Numbered from the stretch's first letter, positions 26,204 to 36,500 are shown. The stretch: 64,000 nt of DNA from Micromonospora sonchi (GCF_014646235.1 NZ_BMNB01000011.1:1-64000), one strand, 5' to 3'. A program made the numbers and translations. Notes: generated by a model from the sequence alone, not told the origin.

Positions 26204-27093
26204 TGGGTGACCTCTCGGAAGATCTCGGCGAGGGACGGGCTGACCGGACGGAACGCGCGCACCGGGCCGCGCTCCAGCGCCGCCCGCAGCACCGGCTGCT
26301 CGTCCGCGCCGGGCGCGAGGTCGAAGACGGCGCGGGCGCCGTCCAGGTCGACCAGGCTCACCCCGGGCTGGTCCCGCAGCCAGCCGGCGTCGGTCTCCAC
26401 CACCAGCTCGAACCGGGGCGTGGTGTACGCCGCGCGCAACTCCTCCCGGCTGCCGGCGGCGCGGATCGTGCCGTCCGCGATGATCACCAGGTCGTCGCAG
26501 AGCCGCTCGACGACGTCCAGTTGGTGGCTGGAGAAGAGCACCGGCGCCCCGGCGGCGGCCCGCTCGCGCAGCACGGCGACGACCGTGTCCACGGCCAGCG
26601 GGTCCAGGCCGGAGAAGGGCTCGTCGAGCACCAGCACCTCGGGCTCGTGCACCAGCGCGGCGGCGATCTGGGCCCGCTGCTGGTTGCCCAGCGACAGCGT
26701 CTCGAGCAGGTCGTCGCCCCGCTCGCCGAGCCCGACCCGCTCCAGCAGCGCGTCGGTGGCGCGGCGGGCGCCCTCGGCGGTCAGCCCGTGCAGCCGGCCC
26801 AGGTAGGTCACCTGCTCGCGGACGCTCATCTTGGGATAGAGGCCCCGCTCCTCGGGCATGTAGCCGAACCGTCGCCGAGCCTCCCGGCTCAGCGGGGCGC
26901 CCTGCCACGTCACCTCGCCCGCGTCCGCGGCGAGCACGCCGAGGATGATGCGCATGGTGGTGGTCTTGCCGGCGCCGTTGCCGCCGACGAAGCCGGTCAT
27001 CCGGCCTGCGACGACCTCGAAGGACACCTCTTTGAGCACCTGACGGTCGCCGAAGCTGCGGTCGACGCCGTCGAGGCGGAGCACACTGGTCAC
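26200..27093 (-). CDS. ABC transporter ATP-binding protein
   Basis: A 297-residue ATPase. Walker A is GGNGAGKTTT, the signature loop is LSLGNQQR and Walker B is VLVLDEPFSGLDP; the switch His is in FSSHQLDVVE. About 80 C-terminal residues form the accessory domain typical of NatA-like exporters. It drives export through the permease whose start overlaps its stop by 4 bases. The GTG at 27093 (VTSVLRLDGVDRSFG) fits the family N-terminus. It is the third gene of a kinase-regulator-ATPase-permease series (27892-29199 down to 25157). Confidence 0.92.
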   Translation of the reverse strand: MTSVLRLDGVDRSFGDRQVLKEVSFEVVAGRMTGFVGGNGAGKTTTMRIILGVLAADAGEVTWQGAPLSREARRRFGYMPEERGLYPKMSVREQVTYLGRLHGLTAEGARRATDALLERVGLGERGDDLLETLSLGNQQRAQIAAALVHEPEVLVLDEPFSGLDPLAVDTVVAVLRERAAAGAPVLFSSHQLDVVERLCDDLVIIADGTIRAAGSREELRAAYTTPRFELVVETDAGWLRDQPGVSLVDLDGARAVFDLAPGADEQPVLRAALERGPVRAFRPVSPSLAEIFREVTQ

Positions 27094-27175
27094 GGCGTAG
27101 ACGCTAGGCCGTCGATGGTCGGCTGCCGTCCGCCCGCCGACGGAGATCATGACTCCCTCTCGCGACGGAGGTCGC

Positions 27176-27895
27176 TCACCCGCCGGGACGGACCACCCCG
27201 TGTTCGTACGCGAAGACCACCGCCTGCACCCGGTCGCGCAGGCCCAGCTTGGCCAGCACCCGGCTGACGTGCGACTTCACGGTCGCCTCGCCGAGGTGCA
27301 GCGCGCCGGCGATCTCGGCGTTGCTGGCACCCCCGGCGAGAAGGACCAGCACCTCCCGTTCCCGGGGCGTGAGGTCGCGCAGCGCCGCCTCCGGCGTGGT
27401 CGCACCGACGCCGGGGCCGCCCGGACGGGCGAAGGTGGCGATCACCCGCCGGGTGAGTTCGGGGGCGAGCAGGCCGTCGCCACGGGCCAGCACCCGGATC
27501 GCCTCGACCAGCGCCTCCGGCGTGCCGTTCTTGAGCAGGAAGCCGCTGGCCCCGGCGCGCAGCGCGGCGAACAGGTAGTCGTCCCGGTCGAAGGTGGTGA
27601 GGATCAGCACCGCCGGACCGCCCGGCTGGTCGGCGTCCGCGCTGATCCGCCGGGTCGCCTCCAGGCCGTCGACCCCGGGCATCTCCACGTCCATCAGCAC
27701 CACGTCCGGGCGCAGCGCCCGGGTCATGGCGACCGCCCGTTCGCCGTCCGCGGCCTCGCCCACCACCTCGATGTCGTCCTCCACCTCAAGGATGACCCGG
27801 AAGCCGGTGCGGACCAGATGCTGGTCGTCGGCGAGCAGCAACCGGATCGGCCGACCCGCCTCGGGCCCGGCGTCGTCTGGGGTGACCGCGCTCAT
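27176..27895 (-). CDS. NarL/LuxR-type response regulator
   Basis: A 239-residue regulator. The receiver has DDQHLVRTG at the start, the phospho-Asp in VVLMDVEMPGVDG and Lys in LLKNG. The C-terminal LuxR helix-turn-helix is LTPREREVLVLLAGGASNAEIA, with VKSHVSRVLAKLGL as recognition helix. It overlaps the histidine-kinase gene by 4 bases and is thus its partner. The ABC exporter genes follow 82 bases downstream on the same strand and are the likely target or co-transcribed partners. Confidence 0.94.
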   Translation of the reverse strand: MSAVTPDDAGPEAGRPIRLLLADDQHLVRTGFRVILEVEDDIEVVGEAADGERAVAMTRALRPDVVLMDVEMPGVDGLEATRRISADADQPGGPAVLILTTFDRDDYLFAALRAGASGFLLKNGTPEALVEAIRVLARGDGLLAPELTRRVIATFARPGGPGVGATTPEAALRDLTPREREVLVLLAGGASNAEIAGALHLGEATVKSHVSRVLAKLGLRDRVQAVVFAYEHGVVRPGG

Positions 27896-29199
27896 GCCGG
27901 ACTCCCCAGACCGGCAGGGTGGGGCGGCGCGCCGCCAGCGACCGGCAGCGGGAAGCGGACCCGCACCCGCCAGCCACCGCCGCTACGCGGACCGACCTCG
28001 AGTTCGCCGCCGTGGGTGCCGACCCGCTCACGCATCCCGATCAGGCCCAGCCCATCGGCGTTCGCCGGGCGGGTGACCCGGCCGTCGTCGGTCACCTCGA
28101 CCTCCACCTCCTGTGCCAGATAACGGATCCGCACGTCGAGCATGCTCGCGCCGGTGGCGTGCTTGAGCACGTTCGTCACCGCCTCCTGCACCACCCGGTA
28201 CGCGGCCTGGGAGAGCGACCCGGGCAGCGGCCTCGGCTCGCCGTACACCCCGAGGGTCGCCCGCAGGCCGGCCTCGCGCGCCCGGTCCACCACGGCGGCG
28301 ATCTGGTCGACCCCGGCGGGCTGCCCGGCACCCTCGCCGTCGCCGTCGCGGGCGCGTAGCACGCCGAGCATACGGCGCAGCTCGTCCACGGCCGTGCGGG
28401 CGGACTCCTCGATCGCGGTCAGCGCGGTCCGGGCCTTCGCCGGGTCCTTGTCGAAGACCCGGCGGCAGGCCGACGCCTGCACCCCCATCACCGACACGTG
28501 GTGGGCGACCACGTCGTGCAGCTCGCGGGCGATCCGGACCCGCTCACCGACCACGGCGTGCTCCCGCATCTCGGCCTGCGAGCGGCGCAGCCGCTCCGCC
28601 TGCTCGGCCAGCTCGTGCTGCCGGCGGGCGGCGACCCAGGCGGTCTCCCCGAAGAAGTACGCGAACGCGAAGTACAGCCCGTTGACCAGGAGACCGGTGA
28701 CGACCGTGGCGAGCACCGGCGGCACCGGCCCGAGCGCCCCCGCGAAGGTCCCCTCGGTGAGGACGTCGTAGTTGATCGCGTAGGCGATCGTGAGCCAGCC
28801 GAACATCGCGGCGATGATGCCGATCCGCAGCCGCCGGGACAGCCGGTGGTCCCGCCCCCAGGCGCCGAGGGTGTAGATGGCGGCGAACAGCGCCCACCCG
28901 GAGAGCTGCCACTCGGGGACGGCGCGGATCTGCGAACCGATGAACGCGGCCGACACGACCAGCGCGGTGGCGGCCGGGAAGCGCCGTCGCCAGATCAGCG
29001 GCAGGGGCACCGCGACGGTCCAGAGGAGCTGTTCGAGGCCGGACGGCGGTGGCCCGAGCAGGAACGCTCCGGTGCTGCGGGCCAGCGTGAGGCTGAGCAG
29101 GGCCAGGGCCGTCGCGGCCAGCCCGGCGTAGAGGTCCAGCCGCTGCTGCTCGCCAGTGGGGCCGGGCCGCCGCCAGTCGTCCCCTGTCTCGGTGCTCAC
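27892..29199 (-). CDS. NarL-family sensor histidine kinase
   Basis: A 435-residue kinase. About five or six membrane helices make up the N-terminal half (to about residue 190) with little extracellular domain, so it may sense within the membrane. The HisKA_3 phospho-acceptor box is RIARELHDVVAHHVSVM. The ATPase part has EAVTNVLKHA, VTDDGRV and GLGLIGMRERV. The regulator gene overlaps its end by 4 bases. It starts with GTG at 29199. Kinases of this type beside an ABC exporter often respond to antibiotics or membrane stress; that is inference. Confidence 0.92.
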   Translation of the reverse strand: MSTETGDDWRRPGPTGEQQRLDLYAGLAATALALLSLTLARSTGAFLLGPPPSGLEQLLWTVAVPLPLIWRRRFPAATALVVSAAFIGSQIRAVPEWQLSGWALFAAIYTLGAWGRDHRLSRRLRIGIIAAMFGWLTIAYAINYDVLTEGTFAGALGPVPPVLATVVTGLLVNGLYFAFAYFFGETAWVAARRQHELAEQAERLRRSQAEMREHAVVGERVRIARELHDVVAHHVSVMGVQASACRRVFDKDPAKARTALTAIEESARTAVDELRRMLGVLRARDGDGEGAGQPAGVDQIAAVVDRAREAGLRATLGVYGEPRPLPGSLSQAAYRVVQEAVTNVLKHATGASMLDVRIRYLAQEVEVEVTDDGRVTRPANADGLGLIGMRERVGTHGGELEVGPRSGGGWRVRVRFPLPVAGGAPPHPAGLGSPA

Positions 29200-29257
29200 C
29201 CTGGCCAGGATGCCACCCGACGCTACCGAGCGTGGCTACCGGGGCCGCCGGGAATGC

Positions 29258-31249
29258 TCAGCCGAGGCCGTGGCCGGCCATCGGCGGCAGCGGGCAGTGC
29301 AGCAGGCCACAGATCGTGCGCAACAGCTCGACCTCGGGCACCGTCATCATCCCGTCGTGGCTGATCACCGCCACCACTGCCGCGACCAGCCGCTCCTTGT
29401 CGCCCGGTCGCAACCCGTCCAGCACCGGCCAGGCGGTCTCCAGGGCGAGCACGCCGTTCTCCGGCGGCGCGTACGGCAGGGTGGTCCCGGGCATCAGGGC
29501 GGCGACGCCGGCCTGGAAGGCCCGTTCGGCCTCGGCCTGCTCGGGGTGCCCGACCTGGGCGAGGAGCGCCAGCAGGGCAGCCGCCGCCGAACGGGCGTCG
29601 GTGAGGGTGCGCCGGTCGGTGCGCCAGCGCGAGTCCGGCCGCAGCGACTCCTGGATCTCGGCCAGCAGCAGCCGGGACAGGCAGTACTCGGTCACGTCGA
29701 TCGCACCGTCGGCGTGGATCAGCGTGAACACGACGGCGAGCAGCGCCTCCAGCTGTGGACCCGGTCGGTCGCGCAGCGCCGGGAAGGTCAGCTCGGCCAG
29801 CGGCAGCCGCAGCGACGGGTGCAGCCCGGCCAGGGTGTCCGCCGCGCGCAGGGCGCCGTCGGCCAGGTCACGGCCGTGCTGCTGGGCCAGTGCGGCGTAC
29901 TGGTGCTGCCGGACCTCCGGCTCGGCGCTGAGCAGCAGGCCGAGCAGGAGCGGTACGGCCGCCTCCCGGTTACGGGCCTGGCCGAGCAGCGGCTCCGGGA
30001 TCCGGTCGAGGATCGCGGCGGCGTGCGTGTAGGCGGTCTCGGTGGGGGCGGCGACCCGGCCCAGCACCTCGGCTGGCGCGACGCGTACCCGCGCATCCTG
30101 CTCGGGCAGCCCCGGCGCGGCCTGCCGCGCCTGACCCGCCGCGCCGCCCTGGTGGCCTGGGGCGCCCTGACCCGCCGCGCCCTGACCGGTCGGGGCCAGG
30201 CCGAGCGCGATGTCCTCCTGCCGGCCCGAGGGCGGGGCCGCCGCCCACTGCCGCGAAAGCCGTTGCAGCTCGGCCGGGTCGAACGACGGCTCCAGCGCCC
30301 TGATCCGGGCGGCCAGCGGGGGATGGGTGGCGAACCAGGAGGCCCGGGCCGCCTCGCCGAAGAGCATGTGCCCGACCTCGTCGCGTTTCGGCGACTTCAG
30401 CTCGGAGCCGTCGGTCAGCCCGCCGATCTTCTTCAGCGCCCCGGCGATGCCCCGCGTCTGCCGGGTGTACTGCACGGCCGAGGCGTCGGCGAGGTACTCC
30501 CGTTGCCGGGACACCGAGGCCTGGATGAGCCGTCCGGCGACGACCCCGACGTAGCCGGCCACCAGCAGCGCCAGCCCTACCAGCGCCAACGGGTTGGCGC
30601 CGCCGCTGTTGTTGCGCTGCCGACCGCCGCCGCCGATGATGCCGGCGCGGGCCAGGCCACGGCCGATCACGGTCAGGAAGAGGATGCCGAACAGCAGGCC
30701 CATCAGCCGGATGTTGAGCCGCATGTCCCCGTTGACGACATGGGCGAACTCGTGGGCGATGACCCCCTGGAGTTCGTCGCGGTTGAGCCGTTGCAGCGCG
30801 CCCCGGGTGACCGCCACGGCCGCGTCGGCGGGCCCCCACCCGGCGGCGAAGGCGTTGATCGACGACTCGTTCGGCAGGACGTAGACCTCGGGGACGGGTA
30901 CGCCGGAGGCCAGCGCCATCTCCTCGACCACGTTGCGCAGCCGGCGCAGCTCCGGGTCGGTGGTGTCCGCCGGCACCGGCACCCCGCCCAGCTCGCGCGC
31001 CACCTGCCCGCCGCCGCCGCGCAACGTGACGGTACGCACCAGCGCGGCCAGCCCGATCGCCGCGACCGTGACTACGCTGACCACGGCGATCAGCCCGATC
31101 AGTTGTCCCGGCGGGCCGGCGGTGGCGTTGAAGGCGAACACCGCGGCGACGTTCACCACCACCACGATGCCGATCACGGCCAGCACGAACAGCAGCACCA
31201 ACCGGGTCGACAGCCGGCGGACCTGGCGCTGCCGTTCGAAGAAGTTCAT
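29258..31249 (-). CDS. M48 zinc metalloprotease with large C-terminal extension
   Basis: A 663-residue membrane protein. Two N-terminal helices (about 15-40 and 50-70) precede an HtpX-like catalytic domain with HEFAH at 166-170 and the third zinc ligand Glu251 in REYLAD; two more helices lie between them. A Gly/Gln/Ala-rich linker (about 345-390) leads to a helical domain of about 260 residues, which contains LIHADGAIDVTEYCL and VISHDGMMTVPEVELL, resembling TerB-like repeats. HtpX itself is about 290 residues, so the extension is notable. It should cleave membrane proteins. The lemA gene is 14 bases upstream, a common pair. Confidence 0.9.
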   Translation of the reverse strand: MNFFERQRQVRRLSTRLVLLFVLAVIGIVVVVNVAAVFAFNATAGPPGQLIGLIAVVSVVTVAAIGLAALVRTVTLRGGGGQVARELGGVPVPADTTDPELRRLRNVVEEMALASGVPVPEVYVLPNESSINAFAAGWGPADAAVAVTRGALQRLNRDELQGVIAHEFAHVVNGDMRLNIRLMGLLFGILFLTVIGRGLARAGIIGGGGRQRNNSGGANPLALVGLALLVAGYVGVVAGRLIQASVSRQREYLADASAVQYTRQTRGIAGALKKIGGLTDGSELKSPKRDEVGHMLFGEAARASWFATHPPLAARIRALEPSFDPAELQRLSRQWAAAPPSGRQEDIALGLAPTGQGAAGQGAPGHQGGAAGQARQAAPGLPEQDARVRVAPAEVLGRVAAPTETAYTHAAAILDRIPEPLLGQARNREAAVPLLLGLLLSAEPEVRQHQYAALAQQHGRDLADGALRAADTLAGLHPSLRLPLAELTFPALRDRPGPQLEALLAVVFTLIHADGAIDVTEYCLSRLLLAEIQESLRPDSRWRTDRRTLTDARSAAAALLALLAQVGHPEQAEAERAFQAGVAALMPGTTLPYAPPENGVLALETAWPVLDGLRPGDKERLVAAVVAVISHDGMMTVPEVELLRTICGLLHCPLPPMAGHGLG

Positions 31250-31263
31250 CGGTCGTCGAGCCT

Positions 31264-31860
31264 CTAGAAGGAGACCTGCGGTGCCTGGCGCTGCTGCGGG
31301 TCGTCCGGCTGGAACAGCGCGGCCGGCCCGAACGAGAACATCCCCGCGAGGATGCTGGAGGGAAAGACCTCGCGCTTGTTGTTGTAGGCCATCACCGCGT
31401 CGTTGTACGCCTGCCGGGCGAAGGCGACCCGGTTCTCGGTCGAGGTCAGCTCCTCCGAGAGCTGCATCATGTTCTGGTTGGCCTTCAGGTCGGGGTAGGC
31501 CTCGGAGAGCGCGAAGAGCCGGCCCAGGGTGGCGGTGAGCGCGTTCTCCGCGCCGCTGAGCTGCTGCATCGCGGCCGGGTCACCGGGGGCTGCCGCGGCC
31601 GTGGCCTGCGCGTTGACGGCGGCGTTGCGGGCGGTGATCACCGCCTCCAGCGTCTCCCGCTCGTGCTTGAGGTAGCCCTTGGCGGTCTGGACCAGGTTGG
31701 GAATGAGGTCGTGCCGGCGGACGAGCTGCACGTCGATCTGGGCGAACGCGTTGCGGTACGCGTTGCGGGCCCGGACCAGCCCGTTGTAGATCGAGACGCC
31801 GAAGCCGAGGACCGCCACGACGATCAACGCCAGACACACCAAACCGATGATCAGTTCCAC
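31264..31860 (-). CDS. lemA: LemA family protein
   Basis: A 198-residue protein: one N-terminal membrane helix (ELIIGLVCLALIVVAVLGFG), then a long helical bundle with the LemA signature RRHDLIPNLVQTAKGYLKHE and AYPDLKANQNMMQL, NKREVFPSSILAGMF. LemA proteins are anchored by one helix with the bundle outside; their precise role is unknown, but they are commonly encoded next to membrane M48 proteases, as here. The GTG at 31860 follows GAGGGA and is preferred over an upstream ATG-frame start that adds 23 unconserved residues. Confidence 0.92.
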   Translation of the reverse strand: MELIIGLVCLALIVVAVLGFGVSIYNGLVRARNAYRNAFAQIDVQLVRRHDLIPNLVQTAKGYLKHERETLEAVITARNAAVNAQATAAAAPGDPAAMQQLSGAENALTATLGRLFALSEAYPDLKANQNMMQLSEELTSTENRVAFARQAYNDAVMAYNNKREVFPSSILAGMFSFGPAALFQPDDPQQRQAPQVSF

Positions 31861-31993
31861 GGCCGCTCCCTCGGTACGCGTCGGTCCTGCCGTTCGTGAT
31901 CGTACGTTCACGTGTCCAGACCTGCCCATTCTCCCTTCGGCGGACCGTCGGCGAGGACGGGATCTGCCTCCCGCCCTCGCCCGGCGCCGGCGG

Positions 31994-32944
31994 TCAGCGC
32001 GCGGCCCGGCGTGCCTTGATCACGCTGTCGACGGTGTCCCAGAGCACGACCAGGATCGTGGTGACCACCACCACGGTGGTGACGGTCTTCAGGTTGTGGC
32101 CCTCCCGGAGCCACTCGAAGCGGGCCACGAGGTCGGGGTTCAGCAGCCGGTCGGCCGACATCAGCCAGACCACCGGCACCGCGAACGCCAGGTTGAGCAC
32201 CGCGTTCACCGCGACCAGCGGCCAGGTGAAGCGTCCGGCCCGGTACTTGGCGAACTCCAGCCCCACGGAGGCGACCAGCACGGCGATCAGGAACGGCAGC
32301 CAGAAGCTCCACAGCGCCGGGTCGAGGACCGGCAGGTTGCCGGCACCGTCGGCGGGGACGAACGACCGGAAGTGCTGCAGCGGCAGGTAGGCGATGAAGA
32401 GCGCCAGGAAGCCGATCGCCGCGGCCGTGTCGGTGAGCGTGATCTGCCGTTCGACCGGGGCCTCCGGGAGTTGGTCGACGCTCCAGTCGGGCAGGTGCAG
32501 GGGGGTGTTGGTCCGCTCCAACACCGCGAAGACCAGGGTGACCCAGAACGCGATCTGGACCGCGACCTCGAAGGCGCTGGCGAAGCCGGCGCCGACGGCG
32601 GCGCCGACGCTCTTCCCGTCGGTCGCCGCCACGAGGCCGACCACGAGGCCGACCATCGCCGGGATGAAGGAGAGCAGCAGCTTCAGCAGCCGCTCCCAGG
32701 CCAGGTAGTACCTCGGGCCGATGAGTTGCAGACGGCGGTCGGCGTAGCGGGCGGCGAGCTGCGCCGGGTCGCCCAGCTCGGTGAGCACCTCGCGCTCGGC
32801 GGCGGCGGTCTCCTCCCCGCCGTCCGTGCGGCCCTCGATCATGTCCTGGATCGAGGCGCGCAGCTCGGTGGCGATCTCCTCGCGGCGGGGGGCGGGCACC
32901 GAGCGCAGGGTGGCGGCGACGTAGCGGTCGGCCAGGGTGGTCAT
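31994..32944 (-). CDS. HAAS-domain membrane protein, PadR partner
   Basis: A 316-residue membrane protein. The N-terminal HAAS-like domain (DRYVAATLRSVPAPRREEIATELRASIQD, cytoplasmic) is followed by about seven hydrophobic helices. HAAS proteins are usually encoded with a PadR regulator, and here the start overlaps the padR stop by ATGA. It probably responds to the same signal as PadR and acts in membrane homeostasis; the family's activity is not known. The ATG at 32944 is set by that overlap. It lies 133 bases upstream of lemA on the same strand. Confidence 0.83.
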   Translation of the reverse strand: MTTLADRYVAATLRSVPAPRREEIATELRASIQDMIEGRTDGGEETAAAEREVLTELGDPAQLAARYADRRLQLIGPRYYLAWERLLKLLLSFIPAMVGLVVGLVAATDGKSVGAAVGAGFASAFEVAVQIAFWVTLVFAVLERTNTPLHLPDWSVDQLPEAPVERQITLTDTAAAIGFLALFIAYLPLQHFRSFVPADGAGNLPVLDPALWSFWLPFLIAVLVASVGLEFAKYRAGRFTWPLVAVNAVLNLAFAVPVVWLMSADRLLNPDLVARFEWLREGHNLKTVTTVVVVTTILVVLWDTVDSVIKARRAAR

Positions 32945-33282
32945 CGGTCGACTCCTTCGAGCAGGGCGGTCATGGAGGTCTGGACGGCGGTCAGGTCGGC
33001 GAGGAGTCGGTCGAGCATGGCTTCGCCGTCGGGGCTGGTCCGGTAGAACTTGCGCGGTCGGCTCTCTTCGGTGTTCCACTCGCTGGTCAGGAGCCCCTGC
33101 TCCTCCAGCCGGCGCAGCAGGGGGTAGAGGGTGTTGGCGTCGACCGGGAAGCCGTGCCCGGTGAGCCGTTGCAGCAGCGCGTAGCCGTAGTCGGGCCGGC
33201 GCAGGGCGATCAGGCTGGCCACCACGACCGTGCCCCGGCGTAGCTCCTGAAGGTGTGTCCGCAGGACGTCATCGCTGACCAT
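32941..33282 (-). CDS. PadR family transcriptional regulator
   Basis: A 113-residue PadR repressor. The winged helix is clear: LRRGTVVVASLIALRRPDYGYALLQRL, then NTLYPLLRRLEEQGLLTSEW and RKFYRTSPDGEAML. It overlaps the HAAS gene by ATGA, forming an operon. The start ATG at 33282 sits at the edge of a perfect 24-base palindrome (33282-33305), so the protein probably represses its own operon by blocking the promoter or the start. The ligand is unknown. Confidence 0.93.
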   Translation of the reverse strand: MVSDDVLRTHLQELRRGTVVVASLIALRRPDYGYALLQRLTGHGFPVDANTLYPLLRRLEEQGLLTSEWNTEESRPRKFYRTSPDGEAMLDRLLADLTAVQTSMTALLEGVDR

Positions 33283-33305
33283 GACACACACTATAGTGTG
33301 TGTCA
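33282..33305 (-). promoter_or_regulatory. PadR operator (24-base perfect palindrome)
   Basis: The perfect palindrome has half-site TGACACACACTA. It overlaps the padR start region. PadR proteins typically bind such AC/GT-rich palindromes at their own promoters. The central ACTATAGT could also provide a -10-like element. Confidence 0.75.
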
Positions 33306-33359
33306 CACAGCATTGTCGAGGGCTGCAATACAGTCCGCCACCCAACACAGTCCGCCACC

Positions 33360-33440
33360 CCCCGTCGATCTTGCACTTCCTGTTGGGGCAAAGCCGTCTA
33401 AAGGGGATGTTTCGGCGACCAAAGTGCAAGATCGACGGGG
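33360..33440. repeat. Hairpin, repeat family B copy 1
   Basis: Arms of about 19 bases (33360-33378 and 33422-33440; CCCCGTCGATCTTGCACTT) flank a 43-base loop. It lies between the divergent padR and dnaE genes. Related copies are at 56442 and 60795. Confidence 0.85.
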
Positions 33441-33545
33441 AGTGGGGTGGCTTGGCGGGTCCGGGCGCGGCGCGGTGGAGTGGCGGCTGCGGCGGGGATA
33501 GGGTGGGCCCGACCGACTCGATCATCCGACCCGGGGGGCCTCCGC

Positions 33546-36500
33546 ATGGGCGATTCGTTCGCGCATCTGCACGTGCACACGGAGTACTCGATGCTCGACG
33601 GGGCGGCCCGGCTGAAGGACCTGTTCGCCGAGGTCAAGCGGCAGGGCATGCCGGCGGTGGCGATGACCGACCACGGCAACATGCACGGCGCGAACGACTT
33701 CTACAAGCAGGCCATGGCCGCCGGGGTGAAGCCGATTCTGGGCATCGAGGCGTACGTGGCGCCGGAGTCGCGCTTCCACAAGCAGCGGGTGCGCTGGGGT
33801 CGACCGGAGCAGAAGAGCGACGACGTCTCGGGTAGCGGTGGCTACACGCACATGACGATCTGGGCCAAGAACCAGACCGGCCTGCACAACCTGTTCAAGC
33901 TCACCTCGCGCTCGTTCACCGAGGGCTTCTTCGTCAAGTGGCCCCGCATGGACGCGGAAGTGCTCGCCGAGCACGCCGACGGGCTGATGGCGACCACCGG
34001 TTGCCCGTCGGGCGAGGTGCAGACCCGGCTGCGGCTCGGCCAGTACGACGAGGCGCTCAAAGCCGCGGCCAAGTACCAGGACATCTTCGGCAGGGAGAAC
34101 TTCTTCCTGGAGATCATGGACCACGGCATCTCGATCGAGCGCCGGGTCCGCGACGAGCTGATCGACATCTCCCGCAAGCTCGACATCCCGCCGGTCGTCA
34201 CCAACGACTCGCACTACACCCACGAGGCGCAGGCCGAGGCGCACGACGTGCTGCTCTGCGTACAGACCGCGGCGAACGTGGCGGATCCGAACCGGTTCAG
34301 GTTCGACGGCAGCGGCTACTACATCAAGTCCGCCGACGAGATGCGTGGCGTGGACAACTCCGACATCTGGCTGGAGGGCTGCCGCAACACCCTGCTGGTC
34401 GCCGAGAAGGTCGACCCGGCCGGGATGTTCGAGTTCCACAACCTGATGCCGCGCTTCCCGGTGCCCGAGGGGGAGACCGAGGAGTCCTGGTTCCGCAAGG
34501 AGACCTTCGCCGGACTGGCCCGCCGCTTCCCCAACGGGATTCCCGAGGGGCACGTCGTGCAGGCCGAGTACGAGCTGGGCGTCATCATCCAGATGGGCTT
34601 CCCCTCGTACTTCCTCGTGGTCGCCGACTTCATCGGCTGGGCCAAGTCCCAGGGCATCGCCGTGGGTCCGGGCCGGGGCTCGGCGGCCGGTTCGCTGGTC
34701 GCGTACGCCCTGGGCATCACCGACCTGGACCCGATCCCACATGGACTGATCTTCGAGCGGTTCCTCAACCCCGAGCGGGTCTCCATGCCGGATGTCGACA
34801 TCGACTTCGACGAGCGCCGGCGCGGTGAGGTGATCAAGTACGTCACCGACAAGTGGGGCGAGGACAAGGTCGCCCAGATCGCCACCTTCGGCACCATCAA
34901 GGCGAAGGCCGCGATCAAGGACTCGGCCCGGGTGCTGGGCTACCCGTACGCGGTCGGCGACCGGATCACCAAGGCGATGCCCCCGGCGGTGATGGGCAAG
35001 GACATCCCGCTCGAAGGCATCTTCGACCCGAAGCATCCCCGCTACGCCGAGGCCGGCGAGATCCGCGGCATGTACGAGTCGGAAGCCGACGTCAAGAAGG
35101 TCATCGACACCGCCCGGGGCATCGAGGGGCTGATTCGGCAGACCGGGGTGCACGCCGCCGGCGTGATCATGTCCGCCGAGCCGATCATCGAGCACGTCCC
35201 GCTGATGCGCCGGGACTCCGATGGGGTGATCATCACCCAGTTCGACTACCCGACGTGCGAGTCGCTCGGGCTGCTGAAGATGGACTTCCTCGGCCTGCGC
35301 AACCTGACCATCATCGACGACGCGGTGAAGAACATCGGGCTCAACCACGGCAAGGAGCTGGACCTGCTGGCCCTGCCGCTGGACGACAAGGCCGCCTACG
35401 AGCTGCTGTCCCGCGGTGACACGCTGGGCGTGTTCCAGCTCGACGGCGGGCCGATGCGCTCGCTGCTGCGAATGATGAAGCCGGACAACTTCGAGGACAT
35501 CTCCGCCGTACTGGCGCTGTACCGGCCGGGCCCGATGGGCGTGGACTCGCACACCAACTACGCGCTGCGCAAGAACGGCCTCCAGGAGATCACCCCGATC
35601 CACCCGGAGCTGGAGGAGCCGCTGCGCGAGATCCTCGCCCCCACCTACGGCCTGATCGTCTACCAGGAGCAGGTGCAGCGCGCCGCGCAGATCCTCGCCG
35701 GCTACACCCTCGGCCAGGCCGACCTGCTGCGCCGGGCGATGGGCAAGAAGAAGAAGGAGATCCTGGACAAGGAGTTCATCCCGTTCCGGGACGGCTGCCG
35801 CGAGCGCGGCTACTCCGACGAGGCGATCCAGAAGGTCTGGGACGTGCTGGTCCCGTTCGCCGGGTACGCCTTCAACAAGGCGCACTCCGCCGCGTACGGC
35901 CTCGTCTCGTACTGGACGGCGTACCTGAAGGCGCACTATCCGGCCGAGTACATGGCGGCGCTGCTCACCTCCGTCGGCGACGACAAGGACAAGATGGCGC
36001 TCTACCTGTCGGAGTGCCGGCGGATGGGCATCCAGGTGCTGCCGCCGGACGTGAACACCTCGGCCGGCCCGTTCACCCCGGTCGGCAAGGAGATCCGCTT
36101 CGGTCTCGGCGCGATCCGCAACGTCGGCGCGAACGTGGTCACCTCGATCATGCGGTGTCGCGAGGAGAAGAGCGAGTACGCCGACTTCTACGACTTCCTG
36201 TCCAAGGTGGACGCGGTGGTCTGCAACAAGAAGACCATCGAATCCCTGATCAAGGCCGGCGCGTTCGACTCGATGGGCCACCCGCGCAAGGGGCTGCTCA
36301 CCGTGCACGCCGACGCCATCGACGCGTACGCCGACGTCAAGCGCAAGGAGGCCGTCGGCCAGTACGACCTGTTCGGCGCGGGCTTCGGCGACACCGAGAC
36401 GACGACCACCACCACGGTCATGCCGACCATCGCCGAGGGGGAGTGGGACAAGCGCGACAAGCTCGCCTTCGAGCGGGAGATGCTCGGCCTGTACGTCTCC

